A DNA stretch of 64,000 nucleotides, from the NCBI GenBank assembly GCA_033762255.1, contig JANRLT010000007.1:186001-250000 (forward strand), read 5' to 3'. The translations under genes were made by a program, and so were the position numbers. This DNA comes from Pirellulales bacterium. GTDB taxonomy: Bacteria; Planctomycetota; Planctomycetia; Pirellulales; JALHPA01. The notes beneath the pieces are model-generated. The model was not told where the DNA came from. It saw nothing but the letters and a program-made list of their open reading frames with translations, and searched no databases. This document shows positions 59,073 through 64,000 of this stretch, one piece after another (the first letter of the stretch is position 1; each line of letters opens with the position of its first letter).

Positions 59073-59140
59073 TGACAAGGCGTAGAGGGACAGGAGTCTG
59101 CCGCGAACTAGCTCGTTTGCCTAATACGCTTTCACCGTGT
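59073..59140. repeat. 68-bp direct repeat, copy 1
   Basis: TGACAAGGCGTAGAGGGACA to CTTTCACCGTGT recurs at 59505-59572 with a few differences (for example TCTG for TATT). The copies flank the 100-bp repeat and a hairpin. Confidence 0.92.
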
Positions 59141-59200
59141 CAGACTCCCGACCCCGAATCTCTAGGTTTACAGGCTGAAGCCCGTACCGCAGTGAGCCTT

Positions 59201-59299
59201 GTGGGCCAAAGGCCCGACCTATCCCAGCCTAGGGCAAGCGCAGCGTCGCCCTAGGATAATGGAAAAGTATAAAGGGAAGGGCCAACGGCCCGATTCATC
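59201..59299. repeat. 100-bp dispersed repeat, copy 2
   Basis: Near-identical to 9469-9568, in the same orientation, from GTGGGCCAAAGGCCC to GGCCAACGGCCCGATTCATC. Confidence 0.9.
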
Positions 59300-59504
59300 A
59301 GCTGAATTTCACGAATCAATTTGGAAAATTCAAAAAAATCAGCCTTAAAGCCGCGAAGTCGTATCAGGTTGGAGTGCGTTTTTGGTTATGAGAGTGTGCC
59401 ACGCCGCCGCTGCGCGGCTCTGGGTCCAATCCATCCTGCGATCCGGGGGTTTGCACCCCCGGCTAGAATACTGACGCCGCTGCGCGGCTAAAATTTCATT
59501 CCGG

Positions 59505-59572
59505 TGACAAGGCGTAGAGGGACAGGAGTATTCCGCGAACTAGCCCCTTTGCCTAATACGCTTTCACCGTGT
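59505..59572. repeat. 68-bp direct repeat, copy 2
   Basis: Second copy of the element at 59073-59140, same orientation, 364 bp further right. Confidence 0.92.
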
Positions 59573-59623
59573 AAACCAAATACCAGACTCCATTACTCCA
59601 AACTCCATTACTCTCCACCCCCC

Positions 59624-60136
59624 CTACACATCCGCCATCTTGGGCGAGGCCAACCATAGCAATTCCCCCTGGCCTAGTTGGGGCGGCGGATCGCAACGGA
59701 TGGCGGCAATGGCCCCTTTGGTAAAGTGCAGCCCTCCGCCGCTAAGGCCCAGCCAAGCCCCGCACATGCTGGACATATCGGGCATGTGCCCCACCCAGGC
59801 CTGATCTTCGGCCAGGGCATTCGCTGGATGTCCCTGGGTTGTGGTCCAGACATCGCGGGGACGCGCGCCGCAGCCTAGTTCATCGATTGAAATCACGGTG
59901 GCGGAATATTTGTGCGTGTCGGCCAGCCATTCGGCCAAGAGGTCCGCCGTTTGGCGGCAGCGAACATAGGGGCTGGTAAATATGACGCGCGGGCGGATAT
60001 CCGCCGGTTCCAGATAATTGAGCCAGCGGATAAAGCGCTTGCGTCCCTCGGCGGTCAGGGGCCGCTGGCGATCGTCGGGATACCGCGGATCGCCAAAGTC
60101 CCCCGCCCAGGCGTGCCGCATCAGGTATAAGATCAT
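59624..60136 (-). CDS. sixA: Phosphohistidine phosphatase SixA-type
   Basis: The 170-residue product is a short histidine phosphatase: LMRHAWAGDFGDP carries the catalytic RH, RQRPLTAEGRKR and SPYVRCRQTADLL complete the phosphate pocket, and WVGHMPDMSSM holds the second catalytic His. SixA enzymes dephosphorylate Hpt-domain histidines, which links it in principle to the Hpt protein at 7358, although 50 kb apart. ATG 60136 begins directly with the RH motif segment. Confidence 0.9.
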   Translation of the reverse strand: MILYLMRHAWAGDFGDPRYPDDRQRPLTAEGRKRFIRWLNYLEPADIRPRVIFTSPYVRCRQTADLLAEWLADTHKYSATVISIDELGCGARPRDVWTTTQGHPANALAEDQAWVGHMPDMSSMCGAWLGLSGGGLHFTKGAIAAIRCDPPPQLGQGELLWLASPKMADV

Positions 60137-60261
60137 GGTCGGTTCCGATTGGTGTTTTCGCGCATGGAAGCAGAATATCAATCAACGCACTCGTGTTTTG
60201 CAATTTACCACTTACTTATAGGAACCGTGGGCTAGCGCCCGACGGCTGATGCACGCACCAC

Positions 60262-61272
60262 TCACTTCCAGCGAATGACCTGTTCATCGGCGATGGCCAG
60301 TTCGCTTAGCCGGGGACGAATCTCCAGGATAAACCGCCGGGCATCGACCGTGTAACCGGCGGTGGGGCGCAACTGTTCCATTTGCCCGCACCAAAAATGG
60401 TTCCAACCACGCATGGCCAATTCGCGCACATACTTGGCCGTCATGGAGGCCGCCGCGGTCGGCAAGGCCCGTTCGCCATTCACCAAAAAGTGCGCCCCGC
60501 GCGAAACGCCGTCAGTCCGCCAAGTATAATGACTGGCTTCCTGTGATTCCAATTCCACGTTGATCCAGTCCAGTTCCCACTCGTTTTGCAGCATGGCCCC
60601 ATAACGATTACGCGCGCCTTGCTTGTCGGCAAAAATCTCCACCGGTTCCGCGGCATACTGGTTCAATAGTTCTCGAACCAGTTTTGCCCCCACGTCAAAC
60701 AACAACAGGCTTTTATTTTGTGCATTTCGCGCCAGTTGCGCATTGTACTCCGCCGGCCAGAGCGCGGCCGCCCGTAGCTGCAACAGTTCCACACTCTCAT
60801 TCCGCAATTCACGGGCCAATTTGTCTGCGGGAAATAATTCCTCGGGGGTTTGAGCGAGGGGCAGGGCACACTCTTCGCGCCATTCCCACGGCTGCCGCGT
60901 CGAGTCCGGGAACATCCCCAACCCGGCCAAAAAATTTAGCAAGTCGGTCGAGACTGGCTGATGGCTGGCCACCGTGGGTGAGGCGCTTTGCCGCGCTAGC
61001 CACTCGGCCGCGACCCGGGACAGCGACAAGACACCCCGCTCTAACTCGGAAAATCCCCCCCGCCCATGCACGAGCTTGGAATCGGCGATCCACAACGGGG
61101 GGACGGGGCCGGCGTTGTCAGGCTCGGGAGGCGCAGGGCTGATAAACCGCCGCAACCGATGATACAAACTTAAACAGGGGCAATCATCCGGTACCCGCCA
61201 CGCGCTGACGGCCACCACCAAGGGACCCAGCGGCGGCCCATAGCCCGCCTCATCCCAGCCAATCAAAATCAT
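60262..61272 (-). CDS. Ribonuclease HII-related protein with altered GRG motif
   Basis: The 336-residue product has an RNase H-fold start MILIGWDEAGYGPPLGPLVVA, matching the RNase HII opening (DEAGRGPLAGPVV) except that the Arg is Tyr11. Asp7 and Glu8 are the first acidic pair. DSK (64-66), Asp216 in IFADKQGARNRYG, and GERALPTAAASMTAKYVREL (266-285; Glu267 in place of the usual Asp) follow in family order. The gap between DSK and Asp216 holds about 100 extra residues. RNase HII is about 200 residues long and uses the GRG motif to sense the ribonucleotide-DNA junction. This may be a planctomycete-specific relative with a changed substrate. Confidence 0.78.
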   Translation of the reverse strand: MILIGWDEAGYGPPLGPLVVAVSAWRVPDDCPCLSLYHRLRRFISPAPPEPDNAGPVPPLWIADSKLVHGRGGFSELERGVLSLSRVAAEWLARQSASPTVASHQPVSTDLLNFLAGLGMFPDSTRQPWEWREECALPLAQTPEELFPADKLARELRNESVELLQLRAAALWPAEYNAQLARNAQNKSLLLFDVGAKLVRELLNQYAAEPVEIFADKQGARNRYGAMLQNEWELDWINVELESQEASHYTWRTDGVSRGAHFLVNGERALPTAAASMTAKYVRELAMRGWNHFWCGQMEQLRPTAGYTVDARRFILEIRPRLSELAIADEQVIRWK

Positions 61273-61443
61273 AAGGCACCGCCATGAACAATAGGAAAAG
61301 TTATGGAAACTGCCATTTGCCTAGACTTGCCGGGGCCAGCCGCCGCATCTAGCCGGGATACTGGCTAGCTAGTATCCTGGGAAGTAGGTTAAATAGCCAA
61401 TTGCCCGTGCCATCTAAACTTCGCCCACCCCGCGTACCTTATC

Positions 61444-62163
61444 ATGCTGCGAATCACCAATTTGCGTAAGTCCTATCGTGATCCCGCCGGCGGGGAAATG
61501 CCCATATTAGAAATTACCCAGTTTGACATTCCCGCCGGAGGACAGACGGTCCTGGTTGGGCGCAGCGGCTGTGGAAAAACGACCCTCTTGCACACGATCG
61601 CGGGAATCATCCGTCCCGATGCCGGAGAAGTGCTGGTCGATCAAACCGACATCACCAAACTGGGCGAGGCGGTCCGCGACCGCTTTCGCGCCAGTAAAAT
61701 TGGCTACGTGTTTCAAACGTTCAACCTGCTGCCAGCGTTTTCCGCCCTCGAAAACGTGCTACTCGGCATGACGTTTTCCAGCAAGGGGGCTGATCGTGCG
61801 CGGGCGGAAGAACTACTCGCACGGGTCGGCCTGGGCCATCGCCTGCAGCACAAGCCGGGGCAATTATCCGTGGGAGAACGCCAGCGCGTCGCGGTAGCGC
61901 GGGCGCTGGCCAACCGTCCTAAACTGCTTTTGGCCGACGAGCCGACGGCAAATGTGGACACCCGCAACCAGCAGGGGGTGATTGATCTGATTCGCGAATG
62001 CTGCGCCCAGGACCAGGTGAGCTTACTATTGGTCACGCACGCGCCCGAGGTGGCCAGCCAGTTTGAACGGGTGGTCAACCTGGAGGAATTGAATTTGGCG
62101 GTGCGGCCGCGACAGGCCACGACCCCAACGCCGAGCGCGGGGGGAGTTGGCTCCGGCAGGTAA
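61444..62163 (+). CDS. ABC transporter ATP-binding protein, LolD/MacB-like
   Basis: The 239-residue ATPase has Walker A GRSGCGKTT, Q-loop VFQTFNLLPAFS, signature LSVGERQR, Walker B LLLADEPTA and H-loop LVTHA. The sequence KIGYVFQTFNLLPAFSALENV and length fit the LolD/MacB/FtsE group that drives lipoprotein release or macrolide export. The usual permease gene is not next to it in the window: the downstream gene is convergent. A Pro/Thr/Gly-rich tail of about 20 residues follows the H-loop. Confidence 0.92.
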   Translation: MLRITNLRKSYRDPAGGEMPILEITQFDIPAGGQTVLVGRSGCGKTTLLHTIAGIIRPDAGEVLVDQTDITKLGEAVRDRFRASKIGYVFQTFNLLPAFSALENVLLGMTFSSKGADRARAEELLARVGLGHRLQHKPGQLSVGERQRVAVARALANRPKLLLADEPTANVDTRNQQGVIDLIRECCAQDQVSLLLVTHAPEVASQFERVVNLEELNLAVRPRQATTPTPSAGGVGSGR

Positions 62164-62242
62164 CCCCCCATCAACGTCACGTCCCCTGATATGCCCCACA
62201 CGCCTCTTCGCATCGCCAGCGATTTCTGTCCATTGCCAGCGA

Positions 62243-63301
62243 TTATTGACCCAGGACAGAGGATGTTTCGTACAAAGTTCCCATAAACATTTGTCCATCC
62301 GCCCGGTGACCTAGGACGCGGTGGACAAAGCGATTAACATCGTAACTAAGCGTTTGTACGCTGCCATCGCACATTACCATGTTAAAAACGGTCGTGTGAG
62401 CGGAGCCAAAAAAGTCGGCCCCGCCGCCGTTATTTGCATTGACGTCAAACTGCGGCGGATTTTGGGTACCGCGGATGTTGTCCCAATCATAGGCGACATC
62501 CCAACCTTGGTCATCATCCGAGGCCTGGCCGCTTTCGTACAAAGCGGCGTCAATATAGCGCTCTCCGGCCAAATAGGTCTTGGACTGGCCATCCTTGATC
62601 GCACTGGAGGTCCACTCACTGCGGATCGAAACAATCCCCGTGGTGTTGTGGTCCCTAGAGTAATTATTTCCCGCGGTTTCCAGGGGTTTCCATTGTGCGT
62701 TGGTAAACGTGAGTGCATTTGCTTGCGGACCAAATTCAGGAATTCCCGCAAAGGCCACATCCCCTCCGTTCGCCGCATAATCCGTGCGAGCGATGCCGTT
62801 GCGTATCAGGTTATTGTCCATATTCACATAACGGGGATTGGGCATGGCCCACGTCAATGCGCGGCGGCGGGTGGGACAATTAAAGACAGCCACGGGCGTC
62901 GCGGCCCGCTTGGCGTGCTGCTGATGTTTTAGGGTTTGATTTACCACGCCCTTGCCTAAGTCATGCAACGCGGGTTCTTCAATGTAGGGCAAAATATTAT
63001 AAAACCAACTTCCGGGTTGCTTGCGGGTAAATCCCCGGTCGGCGTCCCCCGCCCAGCCCCAACCCCAACCCCCCGTTGGATAAAACTTTTGCGCAGTTTC
63101 ATGGAGCTTAGCCCCGGTCCCCAGGTTGCGCAGGTTGTTTTTGCACTGGACGCGGTTGCCGCTTTCGCGAGCTTGTTGCACCGCGGGCAAGAGCATCGAC
63201 ACCAAGATGCCGATGATCGAAATCACCACCAACAACTCAACCAGGGTAAAGCCGCGCGTGACGGGGCGTGAACAACGATTTGCGGGCAGGGAATGGATCA
63301 T
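62243..63301 (-). CDS. DUF1559 protein with prepilin-like N-terminus, first of a tandem pair
   Basis: The 352-residue product starts with a type IV prepilin-like signal: [19 protein letters not shown], a G-F cleavage site with Glu5, followed by a hydrophobic helix ([17 protein letters not shown]). The DUF1559 domain follows, ending with [18 protein letters not shown]. This family is hugely expanded in planctomycetes and is thought to form pilin-like or secretion-associated surface fibres. ATG 63301 is favoured over the in-frame 63376. Confidence 0.94.
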   Translation of the reverse strand: MIHSLPANRCSRPVTRGFTLVELLVVISIIGILVSMLLPAVQQARESGNRVQCKNNLRNLGTGAKLHETAQKFYPTGGWGWGWAGDADRGFTRKQPGSWFYNILPYIEEPALHDLGKGVVNQTLKHQQHAKRAATPVAVFNCPTRRRALTWAMPNPRYVNMDNNLIRNGIARTDYAANGGDVAFAGIPEFGPQANALTFTNAQWKPLETAGNNYSRDHNTTGIVSIRSEWTSSAIKDGQSKTYLAGERYIDAALYESGQASDDDQGWDVAYDWDNIRGTQNPPQFDVNANNGGGADFFGSAHTTVFNMVMCDGSVQTLSYDVNRFVHRVLGHRADGQMFMGTLYETSSVLGQ

Positions 63302-63388
63302 CGGATGGTTCTTGGTGTTGGCGGAATGGGCGCGGAGCGATCCGCAAAAACGTTGAAAATCAGGGAAAAATGACAAAAGTGGCGGGAT

Positions 63389-64000
63389 TTATTGGGCAAT
63401 CTCGCTCGAGTCGATAAAGCGGCCATTGATCTGCTGGCCGTCGGCGCGATTTCCCAGGACCCGATTCAAATCCTTATTAATGGTGTAGGCTAGCGACTGC
63501 ACGCTGCCATCGCAAAACGCCATGTTAAAGGTTGTGGTATGCGCCGAGCCAAATAATTCCCAGCGGTCGTTGCTAATCCGGATAAAGTCGTTTTCCGGGG
63601 CACGATGCGTCCAGCGCGTGCTGTCGTTATTGTAGCCGGTGTTCCAGCCTTCGTTATCGTCGTTGGCCTCACCCGATTCATAATCACTGCTATAGATGTG
63701 CCTTTCTCCCATGAGATAGGTTTTGCTGGAACCATCCTTGATCATGGCCGGGGTGCATTCGCTCCGGACATAAATCACCCCCGTGGCATTTAAACCCGGG
63801 GCATAACTAGCGGCATCGATCGCGGCGGGTTTGCCATTGAGCAGATTGGGGCCCGCCCCTTCGTGGTCCCCCTGGCCGAGATCGCCGGCATTGGCGGCGT
63901 AATCCGTGCGTCCAATCAGTCGGGGGTTATTAATGTTATGAAACAGTCCCGGCAGCTTGAACGGCAAACCTTGGGGAATGCGCCGCGAAGGACAATTCAT
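63389..64000 (-). CDS. DUF1559 protein, partial at the right edge
   Basis: The visible 203 residues are the C-terminal part of a second DUF1559 protein: DYAANAGDLGQGDHEG, SGEANDDNEGWNTGYN and TTTFNMAFCDGSVQSLAYTINK match its neighbour at 62243 in order. The apparent Met at the edge is probably internal (it encodes the family's NCPSRR stretch), so the true start and the prepilin signal lie beyond 64000. It lies 87 bp from the next DUF1559 gene on the same strand, so the two are a tandem duplication. Confidence 0.92.
   Translation of the reverse strand: MNCPSRRIPQGLPFKLPGLFHNINNPRLIGRTDYAANAGDLGQGDHEGAGPNLLNGKPAAIDAASYAPGLNATGVIYVRSECTPAMIKDGSSKTYLMGERHIYSSDYESGEANDDNEGWNTGYNNDSTRWTHRAPENDFIRISNDRWELFGSAHTTTFNMAFCDGSVQSLAYTINKDLNRVLGNRADGQQINGRFIDSSEIAQ

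Larger units (their letters stand above)
58853..59623. other. Repeat-dense gene-free region
   Basis: At least four repeat types lie here: the TAGCGGAATTC type, a pair of 68-bp direct repeats, the 100-bp repeat copy 2, and a CCGGGGGT/ACCCCCGG hairpin (59443-59462) flanked by two GCCGCTGCGCGGCT copies. No coding frame is credible. Confidence 0.7.

Overview
The window reads as a chromosomal segment from a planctomycete, most likely of the Pirellulales. Markers are two adjacent DUF1559 proteins with prepilin-like N-termini, a DUF1207 protein, a PEP-CTERM protein, an 'NPYxSP' membrane protein, a secreted 'CPFC' protein, a sulfatase-fold protein, many signal-peptide proteins with low-complexity tails, and frequent genes lacking a Shine-Dalgarno site. 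I found no rRNA, tRNA, CRISPR array, transposase or phage gene. Gene assignments rest on motifs recognised by eye; no database search was run.

Layout. 0-8 kb: small conserved proteins, DUF1207, endonuclease IV, a secreted esterase, pterin dehydratase, and a divergent response-regulator/Hpt pair. 8-15 kb: a divergent phosphoglycerate kinase homologue, two small membrane-protein genes with matching promoters, a secreted protein flanked by 160-bp direct repeats, rhamnulokinase, and APS/PAPS reductase. 15-25 kb: a large Cys/Gln-repeat secreted protein, a possible small RNA with a strong terminator, a DEAD-box helicase whose start codon abuts a terminator-like hairpin, a DapA-family lyase, a DUF433 gene beside a frameshifted partner, a CFA-synthase-like methyltransferase, and GDP-mannose pyrophosphorylase. 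25-34 kb: btaB, btaA and a PlcP-like metallophosphoesterase (a likely betaine-lipid/phosphate-sparing set), then an MMPL exporter and a sulfatase-fold protein. 34-49 kb: a run of secreted or membrane low-complexity proteins, XerC/D recombinase, a TPR protein, a PQQ-propeller protein, a monooxygenase-fold lipoprotein, a 2-hydroxyacid dehydrogenase and a long coiled-coil protein. 49-52 kb: ilvH-ilvC and birA. 52-56 kb: an AT-richer accessory block with a tightly packed five-gene operon holding two toxin-antitoxin pairs around an unknown gene, then unfamiliar genes. 56-64 kb: PEP-CTERM protein, RlmM-like methyltransferase, aquaporin, a repeat-dense gap, SixA phosphatase, an RNase HII relative with an altered active-site motif, an ABC ATPase, and two DUF1559 genes.

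The most coherent functional units are the btaA/btaB/phosphoesterase lipid-remodelling set, the branched-chain amino-acid pair ilvH-ilvC, the compound toxin-antitoxin operon, and the 34-38 kb cluster of secreted repeat proteins. Between genes the window is rich in dispersed palindromic repeats, several present in two to four copies here.
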